Assembly (NCBI GenBank): GCA_006969385.1 | Contig: CP030884.1 | Span: forward strand, 3,874,249 to 3,938,248 | Direction: 5' to 3' | DNA length: 64,000 bases | Origin: Planctomycetaceae bacterium | GTDB taxonomy: Bacteria > Planctomycetota > Phycisphaerae > UBA1845 > UTPLA1 | Shown: positions 52,312-60,962 of the stretch, in pieces | Layout: each line of letters opens with the position of its first letter | Numbering within the stretch: position 1 is the first letter of the stretch | Position numbers and translations under genes: made by a program | Notes under the pieces: model-generated | Database searches by the model: none | What the model was told of the DNA's origin: nothing | Seen by the model: the letters and a program-made list of their open reading frames with translations, nothing else

Positions 52312-53270
52312 GAACGCACCTCCGCTGCTTTGCGTTGCGCGGCTTGTTCCGCGGTAATGCGCACAAAGAATTCCTCCAGCGTGCCGGCTTCGAGCCGCAG
52401 TTCACGCATCGACCATTTGTTTTCAGTGGCCAGCTTGTAAATCGCCTCGCGCGGGTCGGCATTCTTATTGGTTTCGATGATGAATCGATGCCAGCCGTTG
52501 TCCGATTCGCGTGCGACCTCTTTCACACCATTTATAGCTTTGACGGCCTTTTCGATGGCCGCCGCATCGCCGGTGAGTTCGGCGATCAGACGCGACCCTT
52601 CGCGAATGCGCGTTTTGAGTTCGTCGGGTGAGCCCGAGGCGACGATGCTACCGCCGGCGATGATAATGGTGCGCTGACAAGTTGCTTCGACTTCGGGAAG
52701 GATGTGGCTGCTTAAGAGAACCGTATGACGCTTAGCCAGTTCCTGAATGAGATTGCGCGTTTCGCGAATCTGTGTCGGGTCGAGCCCGACGGTGGGTTCG
52801 TCGAGGATGAGCACCTTGGGGTCGTGCAACAGCGCATCGGCCAAGCCTACGCGCTGCTTCATCCCCTTTGATAGTTGATGAATGGGACGGTTGATGAATT
52901 CGCCGAGCCAACACAAGTCGGCCACGCGCTTGATGGCGGCGGCGCGTTCGCTACGACTGAGCCCGCGAATCTTGCCGCGAAAGTTCAGATACTCGCGCGC
53001 CCGCAAGTGAATATCGAGAGGCGTACTTTCGGGCAAGTACCCGATGACGCGCCGCACCTGCATGCTTTCGGTGAACACATCGTGCCCGCCGACCGACGCC
53101 GAACCGGAAGTGGCCGGCATGAAGCAGGTGATCATGCGCATGGTGGTGGTTTTACCGGCGCCGTTGGGCCCCAGAAAGCCGACGATTTCGCCTTCATCGA
53201 TGTGGAACGAGATACCGTTCACGGCGACCCGATCGCCGTAGGCTTTGGTAAGATTTTTGACCTGAATCAT
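52308..53270 (-). CDS. ABC transporter ATPase (GldA-like)
   Basis: A 320-residue protein. Walker A is GPNGAGKTTTMRMI, the signature is LSKGMKQRVGLADALL (LSGGQ variant) and Walker B is VLILDEPTVGLDPTQI, with the switch His in LLSSHILPEVEA. After the nucleotide domain comes a C-terminal regulatory region (IAELTGDAAAIEKAVKAING). It heads the five-gene operon running down to 45723. Confidence 0.92.
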   Translation of the reverse strand: MIQVKNLTKAYGDRVAVNGISFHIDEGEIVGFLGPNGAGKTTTMRMITCFMPATSGSASVGGHDVFTESMQVRRVIGYLPESTPLDIHLRAREYLNFRGKIRGLSRSERAAAIKRVADLCWLGEFINRPIHQLSKGMKQRVGLADALLHDPKVLILDEPTVGLDPTQIRETRNLIQELAKRHTVLLSSHILPEVEATCQRTIIIAGGSIVASGSPDELKTRIREGSRLIAELTGDAAAIEKAVKAINGVKEVARESDNGWHRFIIETNKNADPREAIYKLATENKWSMRELRLEAGTLEEFFVRITAEQAAQRKAAEVRS

Positions 53271-53735
53271 AGACGTCTTCGCCTCGTCGCCGCGCCGGAA
53301 TCATGACCGGTAGGGTGCGGGTCGAGCGCCTGCTGGTTTGCGGCGTTGACCCGTTCGACGGGGGCCAGCACATGCGCCATCGAGAGCGCTGGCCCGGTCT
53401 CCATCCCGATTGCCGGCTGTGTATACGATATTTCTAGTCGTCTTTTGGCGTCATCCTAGTGGTTCCGCGCAAGTTAGCCACTGGAAAGACCTTACGGCGA
53501 GCCGGCCAGCGGGAAGAACCGGTCGGACTCCCCGGTGTGAAATCTTTTCGCGTTTTCTATCTAAAGCGGCGGAGGGCGTCAAGTCTCACGAGGGGCTGTG
53601 ATTTTTGGTAAGGGTCGATGGTGGCAGGATTTGAGTGGGATGGCCGGGTTGCCAAATTTTGAGAGGCGGTTGAAACTTTCGCCCTTACGCCCCGCGTCGC
53701 TTCGATGGGCATTCAATTTCGACGCACCAATCTCT
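53271..53735. other. Intergenic gap, 465 bp, with one stem-loop
   Basis: This lies between the ATPase and the HD-domain gene, which are divergent. One 8-bp perfect stem, GGGCCAGC (53362-53369) with GCTGGCCC (53388-53395), is visible. The open frame of the following gene extends back to 53598, but that part lacks similarity to anything I know. Confidence 0.5.
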
Positions 53736-54833
53736 ATGTCAGATCAAAAGTTTCGTTTGCAGATCGCCCGGCGGGCGGCGCAGTTGATGTATGCGCGCGA
53801 TGAGAAGGAGTATTACACGGCTAAACGCAAGGCGGCGCGGGAATTCGGACTGCGCGGTCGAATCAAGCCGAGCGATTTGCCGTCGAACCGCGAAATCCGC
53901 GATGAGATTCAGGCGCTGGCCGAGTTTTACGAAGGTGACGAGCGGCGGCGACGATTGGGCGCGATGCGAATCGAAGCATTGCGGCATCTTCGGCGGCTGC
54001 AGGTTTTTCATGCACATCTGATCGGTAGCGTTTTGACCGGCCACGTGCGGGCGGGCTCGGATATTGACTTGCATGTGTTCACCGACACGCTGTCGGCGCT
54101 GACAGCCTTGCTCGATGAACACGGATTGTATTTCACGGTCGAGCGCAAGCGCGTCTTAAAATTTGGCGAAGAGCGGCACTTCGTGCACGTGCATGTGGTC
54201 GGGGAGATTCCTGTCGAACTGACGGTTTACCCGCTGGAGAAGGTCAACTATCCATTCAAGAGTTCGATCACCGGCAAGCGCATCGAGCGTGTAGATGTGG
54301 CGGGGTTGGAAGCGTTGATTGCGCACGAGCATCCCGAGATCGACATCGAAGCGGAGCTGATGCGCGCGACGGACTTTCTGAGTGCGTTCGATTTGTATCG
54401 CTCGTTGTTGTTGCCTTTAGAAGCGGTGCAGCAGGATCCGCGTTGGCATCCGGAAGGTGATGCGCTCTATCACAGCTTGCAGGTCTTCGAGTTGGCGCGC
54501 GAGGCGCTGCCGTACGATGAGGAGTTTATGACGGCGGCGTTGCTGCACGATGTTGGAAAGGCGATCGATCCGCACGACCACGTGGAAGCGGGCCTGTTAG
54601 CGCTGGAGGGGTTTATTTCAGATCGTATCGCATTCCTGATTCGGCATCATATGGATGCGCACCTGATCGAGGAAGGCACATTGGGCTTTCGAGCGCATCA
54701 ACGGTTGCGGTCAAGCGAGTGGTATGAAGATTTGGTGTTGTTTGGCGAGTGCGATCGCGCTGGACGCCTACCGGGAGCGACGGTCGATGAGGTTGAGGAT
54801 GTGTTGGCGTTTTTGAAAGGGTTGAATGAGTGA
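53736..54833 (+). CDS. Nucleotidyltransferase + HD-domain protein
   Basis: A 365-residue protein; I favour ATG 53736 (MSDQKFRLQIARRAAQLMYA), though the frame opens at 53598. The first half has a nucleotidyltransferase core: HAHLIGSVLTGHVRAGSDID, then LHVF, the GS...D-x-D pattern of polymerase beta-like enzymes. The second half is an HD domain: HSLQVFELAREAL, TAALLHDVGKAIDPHDHVEA, FLIRHHMDAH. The combination recalls tRNA nucleotidyltransferase and GlnD-type proteins. Substrate unknown. Confidence 0.75.
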   Translation: MSDQKFRLQIARRAAQLMYARDEKEYYTAKRKAAREFGLRGRIKPSDLPSNREIRDEIQALAEFYEGDERRRRLGAMRIEALRHLRRLQVFHAHLIGSVLTGHVRAGSDIDLHVFTDTLSALTALLDEHGLYFTVERKRVLKFGEERHFVHVHVVGEIPVELTVYPLEKVNYPFKSSITGKRIERVDVAGLEALIAHEHPEIDIEAELMRATDFLSAFDLYRSLLLPLEAVQQDPRWHPEGDALYHSLQVFELAREALPYDEEFMTAALLHDVGKAIDPHDHVEAGLLALEGFISDRIAFLIRHHMDAHLIEEGTLGFRAHQRLRSSEWYEDLVLFGECDRAGRLPGATVDEVEDVLAFLKGLNE

Positions 54834-54901
54834 GGGTGGGGCAAAATTCTTCCTCTATTCGTTGTCGCTAATCTCGGTTACTCGCGCGGGCGCGGCGCGC
54901 G

Positions 54902-55197
54902 GGTGCCATGCCGCCCCAACCGAATTGACGTTGTTTTTCAATAAATCGGTTGCTCGCCTGGGGTCATGACAGAGCGAGACCCATGCCTAGGTCGGCATGC
55001 TTTGAGCGCAAAGAGCTACCGACTCATGATTTGAATCGGCTGGCTTAGTGTAGGGATTCAATCACTAACTTAGTCTGAAGCGTTCGCGCGATTCGGGCAT
55101 GCCGACCTGATAGTTTGTTGGGGGTTATGAATGCTCACGCAAAGGGTTACCTATTCATCGACGGATCAAGTTATGTCGTTTGGGGCGGCATGGCACC
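54902..55197. repeat. Nested inverted-repeat element, about 296 bp
   Basis: Outer arms of 18 bp, perfect: 54902-54919 (GGTGCCATGCCGCCCCAA) with 55180-55197. Inner arms of 12 bp, perfect: 54989-55000 (AGGTCGGCATGC) with 55097-55108. No reading frame fits between them. The whole is in the 489-bp gap between the HD-domain gene and mgtC. It looks like a non-autonomous or structured element. Confidence 0.75.
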
Positions 55198-55322
55198 AGA
55201 CAGGTCGTGGATATCACGCGTTTCTATTACATGGTTGGCCTGGGTCGATTGTGACATTTACGTTCTTTTAGCTCGCGGTGAGTGACCGTTAATTTCTCAC
55301 CGTTAGGGTAAGATTCATCGCC

Positions 55323-55814
55323 ATGGACAAATTTCCTTTCATAGAGCCACCGTATTGGGAAGTCGCCGCGCGTTTTGGTTTGGCCATTGTCTTGGGCGGC
55401 ATCATCGGTTGGGAACGTGAATACAAGGACCGCCCGGCGGGGTTGCGCACGCACTTGTTGGTGTCGCTGGGCTCGGCCGCGTTGTCGATCGTCGCAGTGA
55501 CGCTGTTGGCGGCGCTGCCTTGGGATCCGGATGCGCCGCACATCGATCCGTTGCGTATCGTCGAGGCAGTCATCGGCGGCGTCGGTTTTTTGGGGGCCGG
55601 CGCGATCATTCAAAGTCGCGGTGAAGTGCAGGGCCTGACGACGGCCGCCAGCGTATGGGTCGTCGCGGCGATCGGAATTTGCTGCGGTTTGGGAATGTAT
55701 GTTATCGCCACGACGTTGGCGGTGATGGGGTTGATCACGTTGACGGTGGTGCGGTATGGAGTGAAGAAGGCGGGTTACAAGGATGGGGATGAGGATGAAG
55801 AGAGTGAGTCTTGA
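55323..55814 (+). CDS. MgtC/SapB family membrane protein
   Basis: A 163-residue protein with four helices. Family blocks: RFGLAIVLGGIIGWEREYKD, RPAGLRTHLLVSLGSAALSI, IVEAVIGGVGFLGAGAIIQS, GLTTAASVWVVAAIGICCGL. MgtC-type proteins are linked to Mg2+ limitation and regulation of the F-type ATPase; the short form here lacks the C-terminal ACT-like domain. The tail is acidic (GDEDEESES). Confidence 0.88.
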   Translation: MDKFPFIEPPYWEVAARFGLAIVLGGIIGWEREYKDRPAGLRTHLLVSLGSAALSIVAVTLLAALPWDPDAPHIDPLRIVEAVIGGVGFLGAGAIIQSRGEVQGLTTAASVWVVAAIGICCGLGMYVIATTLAVMGLITLTVVRYGVKKAGYKDGDEDEESES

Positions 55815-56066
55815 GGCTTGGGTCATGGGGCTTGAGGCTTTGGATTTGGGAGTTTGCCTTTTCCGGGTAACAAATTTAATGGCTAATTAACGTCCTTTTT
55901 TTTGGTCTGATCGATTGAGTCTGCCGGTCAAAGTACGTATCGTTATAAGTTGAATAGTATCGTCGGTCTGGCGAATTTTGTGGCCGTCGGAATCGCTAAG
56001 CAATACGAATCGAATAGCATGAAACGATAATTTTATGAACTCTCGGGCATTTCATTTTTCCTTTCA

Positions 56067-56735
56067 TTGCTGACTGCGTTTGTTGTCTCAAGCACTGCGA
56101 CTGCTGCAGAGGTAACGGTAATTGATTCGAGTCTTAGTGTGGGCGTGAGCGGCAGCTTTCCGCAGGTGACGGCAGCATCCTTCGATGATGTGATGTCTCC
56201 CTTTATGGACAGTCATCAAGCGAGCCTCGAGCGTTCCTCTTCGGCTGCTACCTATCAACTCGCGTGGGGACAGGATGCACGCTTCATGATCGAGAGTGTC
56301 TTGAGGGCCGACTCGGTTAATGGTAATGCGTGGAACGCGAGTGCTGGCGGCAGCATTGATCTGAGTGTCACCGAGGATGTGCTGGTGCAGTATCGAGCGC
56401 GCATTGATGCGACATTGCCGGCCGACCAAATGCGCGCGAGTTTGATTTTGGGTGTACTTGATCCTTCCGTCTCCGAGACGATTCTGAGTGTTAGCGAAAT
56501 TCATGACACAACCTTCGGCGTAGGCTTTCAAAGATTGGAGGCTGAGGGCCAATTCATGCTGCCCGCCAACCGAGTTTGGGATTTCCGTTACGATATGAGC
56601 ATCCGCGCGCAATCGTCGTCCGCAGGCTTTCAAGGCACGGGGTCCGGCTTCGTCGAATTTCTCATCATTCCTGAGCCACAAGCCGTGCTGCTTCTTTTGA
56701 TTGGCTTGAGCACAAGGCGCTGCCGTCGCGCATGA
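56067..56735 (+). CDS. PEP-CTERM protein, 5' end possibly frameshifted
   Basis: A 222-residue protein from TTG 56067. The C-terminus is a sorting signal: IPEPQ, AVLLLLIGLS, TRRCRRA. The N-terminus from the TTG is a short signal peptide (LTAFVVSSTATAA). The same frame continues upstream with hydrophobic codons (GISFFLS) but no start, while an ATG at 56035 in another frame reads MNSRAFHF and stops. A one-base indel would join them into a normal signal peptide. The mature domain (VTVIDSSLSVGVSGSF) is unrelated to the 8-10 kb trio. Confidence 0.65.
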   Translation: MLTAFVVSSTATAAEVTVIDSSLSVGVSGSFPQVTAASFDDVMSPFMDSHQASLERSSSAATYQLAWGQDARFMIESVLRADSVNGNAWNASAGGSIDLSVTEDVLVQYRARIDATLPADQMRASLILGVLDPSVSETILSVSEIHDTTFGVGFQRLEAEGQFMLPANRVWDFRYDMSIRAQSSSAGFQGTGSGFVEFLIIPEPQAVLLLLIGLSTRRCRRA

Positions 56736-56827
56736 TGTTAGCTTTTGCAGGTTAGTTGAGATCGGGCTACCCATTCATTAATCAATGCGACGGTGACGAT
56801 TCCGCTTAATCCCGCTACCCTCCCCGC

Positions 56828-57709
56828 ATGAAAACCCCTTGGCACCTGCTGATTCTGGCCACGCTCATCGGTGGTATGACGCCGTTTGCGGCGAAGGTGG
56901 CGCTCAATGAGATGCCGCCGCTGACGGTGGCGTGGATGCGGTTCGGTTTGGCGGGGATTCTGCATTTGGGCACGTTGCGGGTGCGTAAGAAGAAGCTCGA
57001 TTTCTCGCGGCGCGACTGGCTGGCGCTGGCGGCGTTGGGGCTGATCTGCGTGCCGATCAATCAGTTCTTTTTTCTGGTCGGCATCGATAAAGGGACCGCG
57101 TCGCACGCGGGGTTATTCTACGCGATGGGGCCGGTGTTGGTGTTTTGGACATCGGTGCTCTTGCGCAAGTCGCGCTTCGACGGCGAGATGCTGGTGGCGG
57201 CGCTGTTGGCGATGGCGGGGGCGTTTGTGTTGCTCTGGCCGTGGGGTAAGTCGCTCAAGTTTGAGAGCGCGACGGGCGACGCGCTGCTCTTCGGCGCGAT
57301 CGTGAGTTGGGCGTTCTTTATCGTCCTCAGTCGCGGCTTGATCGATAAACTCGGCGCGCTGCGCACGCTGACGGCGACGTTTCTGCTCGGCTCGTTGTTG
57401 CATACGCCGTTGATTTTGTTCGACATCGGTGAGTTCGCGCCCGCGACGTATTCGATGAACGCATGGTTGGGGTTCGGATTCATTACGGTGGTGACATCGT
57501 TTTTGAATTACCTGATGATCTATTTGGTCTTGGCCCGTTATGAAGCGACGCGCGCGATGATTGTGTTGAACGGGTCATTTTTGGTGACGGCATTGTTAGG
57601 CTGGCGTTTTTTGGGGAGCATATCGGTTGGGAGTTCTTGGGAGGGGCGTTACTCATCTCGACGGCGATCGGCTTGGATGCGCATCGGGCTTGGCGAGCGC
57701 GGTTGGTGA
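56828..57709 (+). CDS. EamA/DMT-family transporter with 3' frameshift
   Basis: A 293-residue frame with two EamA repeats: LILATLIGGMTPFAAKVALN, PPLTVAWMRFGLAGILHLG, DKGTASHAGLFYAMGPVLVF; then DALLFGAIVSWAFFIVLSRG and FITVVTSFLNYLMIYLVLAR. After GWRFLG the frame turns into non-membrane sequence, while another frame reads EHIGWEFLGGALLISTAIGL, exactly the expected last helix, and stops at TGA 57715-57717. A lost base in the TTTTTTGGGG run (about 57609-57618) explains this. It may be a sequencing error or a recent mutation. Confidence 0.8.
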   Translation: MKTPWHLLILATLIGGMTPFAAKVALNEMPPLTVAWMRFGLAGILHLGTLRVRKKKLDFSRRDWLALAALGLICVPINQFFFLVGIDKGTASHAGLFYAMGPVLVFWTSVLLRKSRFDGEMLVAALLAMAGAFVLLWPWGKSLKFESATGDALLFGAIVSWAFFIVLSRGLIDKLGALRTLTATFLLGSLLHTPLILFDIGEFAPATYSMNAWLGFGFITVVTSFLNYLMIYLVLARYEATRAMIVLNGSFLVTALLGWRFLGSISVGSSWEGRYSSRRRSAWMRIGLGERGW

Positions 57710-57775
57710 AGGGGTGACCATGGTCGCGCACTGGGTCGGTGTCCCCCAGCCCTAGAAGGGCAGGGGCACCCACGT

Positions 57776-57801
57776 GCTGTGGCACCGGTTTGTAATCGGT
57801 G
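57776..57801 (+). repeat. CACCGGTT hairpin repeat, unit 1
   Basis: GCTGTGGCACCGGTT-TGT-AATCGGTG. It is one of four such units within 4.4 kb. This one has a mismatch in the stem. Confidence 0.8.
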
Positions 57802-57916
57802 TATGGTCGGTGTGCGATCCGGCGTCGCATTATTGGGGTAACGATAATACTGGCTGGAAGTTTCACAATTTTGGCAGTTGCCGCGCGCATTCATGTTCCC
57901 CCCGCTAGGTTACCGT

Positions 57917-57945
57917 GACCGCTTCCTTACGGGCGCGGCTCTGAT
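57917..57945 (+). repeat. 29-bp dispersed repeat, copy 1
   Basis: The sequence runs from GACCGCTTCC to GGCGCGGCTCTGAT and differs at one position from 62277-62305. It is a dispersed intergenic repeat. Confidence 0.8.
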
Positions 57946-57973
57946 AGGAACGGCACTGAATTGATGGTTCCGC

Positions 57974-58031
57974 GCTGTGGCACCGGTTTGTAACCGGTGA
58001 TTCTTGTAGGGTGCATCCCTTGATGCACCAA
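57974..58031 (+). repeat. Composite repeat, left arm boxing the flavoprotein gene
   Basis: A hairpin unit (GCTGTGGCACCGGTT-TGT-AACCGGTG, 57974-57999) is followed by GGTGCATCCCTTGATGCACC. The whole is repeated inverted at 59321-59376, on the other side of the 58042-59304 gene. The left arm ends 10 bp before the ATG. Confidence 0.85.
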
Positions 58032-58041
58032 TTCTCTGATC

Positions 58042-59304
58042 ATGGATTCGAATAAATTGGACATCATCATCGTCGGCGGCGGGGCGGCGGGTTTGGCGGC
58101 CGCGATCTTTAGCAAGCGGCGCTTGCCCGAGCGGTCGATTGTGATCCTCGATGGCGCAAAGAAACTCGGCGCAAAAATTCTGGTTGCGGGCGGTGGACGC
58201 TGCAACGTCACCAATGTGCGTTTCACGCCGCAGGATTATTGCGGCGGTTCGCGCAATGCGATCAAAAAGGTGCTGCGTGCTTTGCCGGTCGATGAGACGA
58301 TCGACTTTTTCAAAGAAATCGGCGTCGAGATGCACGAAGAGGCGCACGGCAAGCTGTTTCCCAATTCCAACAAGGCGCGGACGGTGCTCGATGCATTGGT
58401 AAACGAGGCGCAGCGGTTGCGCGTGGAGATGCGGACAGATCACCGGGTCGACAGTATTACGAAACATACGGATGGCTTCGTCGTGACGGCAGCGGGTCAA
58501 GAATTGGCATGTCGAACCGTGGTGTTGGCGACGGGCGGGAAGTCATTACCGAAGACGGGCAGCGACGGTTTCGGTTATGAGTTGGCGCGGGGATTGGGTC
58601 ATCGATTGATCGACGACACGCCTTCGCTGGTGCCGCTGCTGACGGAGCTAGGTCGATTTAGACAGTTGTCTGGGATCGCGCAGGACGTCGAGTTGACGCT
58701 CAAGGTCGAAGGCGCGAAGCCGGTGCGGATGACGGGGGCGCTGTTGTGGACGCACTTCGGTATCAGTGGGCCAGTCGTTCTCGACATATCGCGACATTGG
58801 CATCGGGCGGTGTTGGAAAAGAAATCGGTAAGCCTAACGGCGAATCTGATGCCGGGGTACGCGTTTAAGGATGTCGAGCAATGGTTGATCGACGCGGCGG
58901 CGACGGGCGGGCGGCAACGCATCAAGACGGTGTTGGCCGAGCGCTTCCCGGAGCGCTTGTCGGAGGCGGTGCTGGCAGAAGCAGGTATTGCGGCGGATTT
59001 AATTGTCGGGCAGGTGAACAAAGAAGCCAGACGCACCGTGGTACATTTATTGACGGCGCTACCCTTGGGGATCACGGGTAGTCGCGGTTACGCCTACGCC
59101 GAAGTGACGGCGGGCGGTGTGCCGTTGGAAGAGATCGACGCGGCAACGATGCAGTCGCGCGTGTGCCAGGGTTTGTTTTTGGTGGGTGAAATCCTCGACG
59201 TCGATGGTCGCATCGGCGGGTATAATTTTCAGTGGGCCTGGGCAGGGGGGAAGGTGGTGGCGGAAGGATTGACGCGGTTGTTCGATGCCGTTGATCGCGA
59301 ATAA
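58042..59304 (+). CDS. BaiN/HI0933-type NAD(P)/FAD-dependent oxidoreductase
   Basis: A 420-residue flavoprotein. FAD-binding GGGAAGLAAAIFSKRR near the start, then the family mark KKLGAKILVAGGGRCNVTN. Further: ATGGKSLPKTGSDGFGYELA, LLWTHFGISGPVVLDISRHW and VTAGGVPLEEIDAATMQSRV, then GLFLVGEILDVDGRIGGYNF and QWAWAGGKVV. Such enzymes reduce double bonds; BaiN acts on bile-acid intermediates, but the substrate here is unknown. It stands alone between two inverted composite repeats. Confidence 0.9.
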   Translation: MDSNKLDIIIVGGGAAGLAAAIFSKRRLPERSIVILDGAKKLGAKILVAGGGRCNVTNVRFTPQDYCGGSRNAIKKVLRALPVDETIDFFKEIGVEMHEEAHGKLFPNSNKARTVLDALVNEAQRLRVEMRTDHRVDSITKHTDGFVVTAAGQELACRTVVLATGGKSLPKTGSDGFGYELARGLGHRLIDDTPSLVPLLTELGRFRQLSGIAQDVELTLKVEGAKPVRMTGALLWTHFGISGPVVLDISRHWHRAVLEKKSVSLTANLMPGYAFKDVEQWLIDAAATGGRQRIKTVLAERFPERLSEAVLAEAGIAADLIVGQVNKEARRTVVHLLTALPLGITGSRGYAYAEVTAGGVPLEEIDAATMQSRVCQGLFLVGEILDVDGRIGGYNFQWAWAGGKVVAEGLTRLFDAVDRE

Positions 59305-59320
59305 CGACCGTGGGGGCATC

Positions 59321-59376
59321 GGTGCATCGAGGGATGCACCTAACGAGAACGACCGGTTACAAACCGGTGCCACAGC
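59321..59376 (-). repeat. Composite repeat, right arm boxing the flavoprotein gene
   Basis: GGTGCATCGAGGGATGCACC (59321-59340) and ACCGGTT-ACA-AACCGGTGCCACAGC (59352-59376) form the inverted counterpart of 57974-58031. Confidence 0.85.
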
Positions 59377-59500
59377 GCAGAGTCATCAGGTTCCGCGGCG
59401 CAAAGCCATCAAGAGGCGTTGCGTGAAGCCATCCGGTGCCTTAGCGCGCGGTCATTTAAAGGTAGCTATCGAAACAAACGGGTTCACAAAGGTAAGTAAC

Positions 59501-60826
59501 CTACTGTTTCTCCGAACTCTCCACTTTCATCACCAGATTGGCGACCTCGCGAACAGTGGTAACGCCTTCGCCAATCATGTCGGCGGCGCGATGCAGGAGG
59601 GTGGTATGATCCCGCGCGGCAAGGCGGCGGCGCAAATCATGTTCGGCGACGCGTTTCACGATGGCGTCCTGGTCGTCGTGATTGACCGACCATATCTCGA
59701 ACAGGCCGGTGCGACCGATGAAGCCGAGCTCGTCACAAACGACGCAACCCTTCGGGCGATGCAATTGGTCGGGGCAGGTCAAATCGTGAGCCGTAAACCA
59801 ATCGCGTTCCCAGCTTTCGGGTTCTTCGGCGACGGCACACACGCTACAAAGCTTGCGCACCAAGCGCTGCGCGACGATCAAACTGACGGATGCGGCAATT
59901 TCGTGATTGGCCACGCCCCAATGTCGCAATCGTGTAATGGCCGAGGCGGGATCTTCGCTGTGCATGGTGCCCAGCAGCACGTGGCCAGTGATGCCGGCAC
60001 TGACGGCGGTACGGGCGGATTCGGCATCGCGCAATTCGCCCACGACAAGATAGTCGGGATCGAGTCGCAACATTGACTTGATACCGGCGGCAAAGGTGAG
60101 ACCTTGTTTGTCGTTGACCTGCATTTGCGTAAGACCGTCAATTTGATATTCGACGGGGTCTTCGAGCGTGACGATGGCGCGATGGCTGCGATTGAGTTGA
60201 TCGAGGATCGCGTACAGCGTTGTCGTCTTTCCGCTGCCGGTGGCGCCAGTGATGAGCAACAGTCCGTGCGTGTTGTTGATCCAGTCAACAAGTTGATCGC
60301 GCTGTCGCGCCGATACGCCCAATTGTTCGATAGTCCGCTGCTGGCGTTCGTTACGCAACATGCGTAGCGCCAATTTCTCACCAGTGACGGTGGGCGCGGC
60401 AACCACGCGGACATCAAACGGTTCGCGCCGGTCGTGCATACTGATGCGGTTCTCGACGGGCATGTGCAAGCGCACGGGGTCGATGCGGGCGAGCGTTTTG
60501 GTTTGGTTGACGAGGCGCTTGCCCTGCTCGGCGTTGAGCGGCATGGCGTCGATCAGATTACCGTCGATGCGAAAGCGAACGCGATAGGAGGCTTCCTCCT
60601 GATCGAGGTGGACGTCGGTGGCGCGCACGCGATAGGCGTCTTCGAGTAAGGCGCGAGCCAGCGGCGCGTCAGCGTTTTCGATAAGGCTGGGATCGGCGGA
60701 TGCCTGTGCCAGCAACTGAGCCAGCTCGGATGTAAGCGCTGCTTTTTTCGATTGAGACGGCGTATCGACGGACGTGCCCCGCATGGTGGCGGGTTGCGTA
60801 TCGGTTTCTCCCGAAAGTTCGGGCAT
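59501..60826 (-). CDS. GspE/PilB-family secretion or pilus ATPase
   Basis: A 441-residue protein. The N-terminal part is short for PilB. The N2-type region is ARATDVHLDQEEASYRVRFR. Walker A is GATGSGKTTT (194-203), the Asp box is TLEDPVEYQIDGLTQMQV, Walker B is YLVVGELRDAESARTA, and the His box is GHVLLGTMHSEDPASAI. A zinc site follows (KLCSVCAV...KGCVVCDELG). It powers type II secretion or type IV pili from the cytosol; no partner gene is in the window, so it is an isolated copy. GGGAGG lies before ATG 60826. Confidence 0.9.
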   Translation of the reverse strand: MPELSGETDTQPATMRGTSVDTPSQSKKAALTSELAQLLAQASADPSLIENADAPLARALLEDAYRVRATDVHLDQEEASYRVRFRIDGNLIDAMPLNAEQGKRLVNQTKTLARIDPVRLHMPVENRISMHDRREPFDVRVVAAPTVTGEKLALRMLRNERQQRTIEQLGVSARQRDQLVDWINNTHGLLLITGATGSGKTTTLYAILDQLNRSHRAIVTLEDPVEYQIDGLTQMQVNDKQGLTFAAGIKSMLRLDPDYLVVGELRDAESARTAVSAGITGHVLLGTMHSEDPASAITRLRHWGVANHEIAASVSLIVAQRLVRKLCSVCAVAEEPESWERDWFTAHDLTCPDQLHRPKGCVVCDELGFIGRTGLFEIWSVNHDDQDAIVKRVAEHDLRRRLAARDHTTLLHRAADMIGEGVTTVREVANLVMKVESSEKQ

Positions 60827-60962
60827 GTGATGTCCTCCCTTTTTAGGATCACGAACGGGTAATCAGGATAGATGTTAACGTTCCGGTATAAACGAATTGT
60901 AAGCAGTGAGGCCGAGTTTTTCAGATATTCTAAAATCGCACGCTACCTTCGTGGCAAAATAG

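Noticed and set aside
55227..55826. Minus-strand frame of 199 codons
   Set aside because: It is the antisense shadow of the MgtC-family gene.
57974..59376. Composite transposon
   Set aside because: No transposase or target duplication is visible; only inverted short repeats frame the gene.
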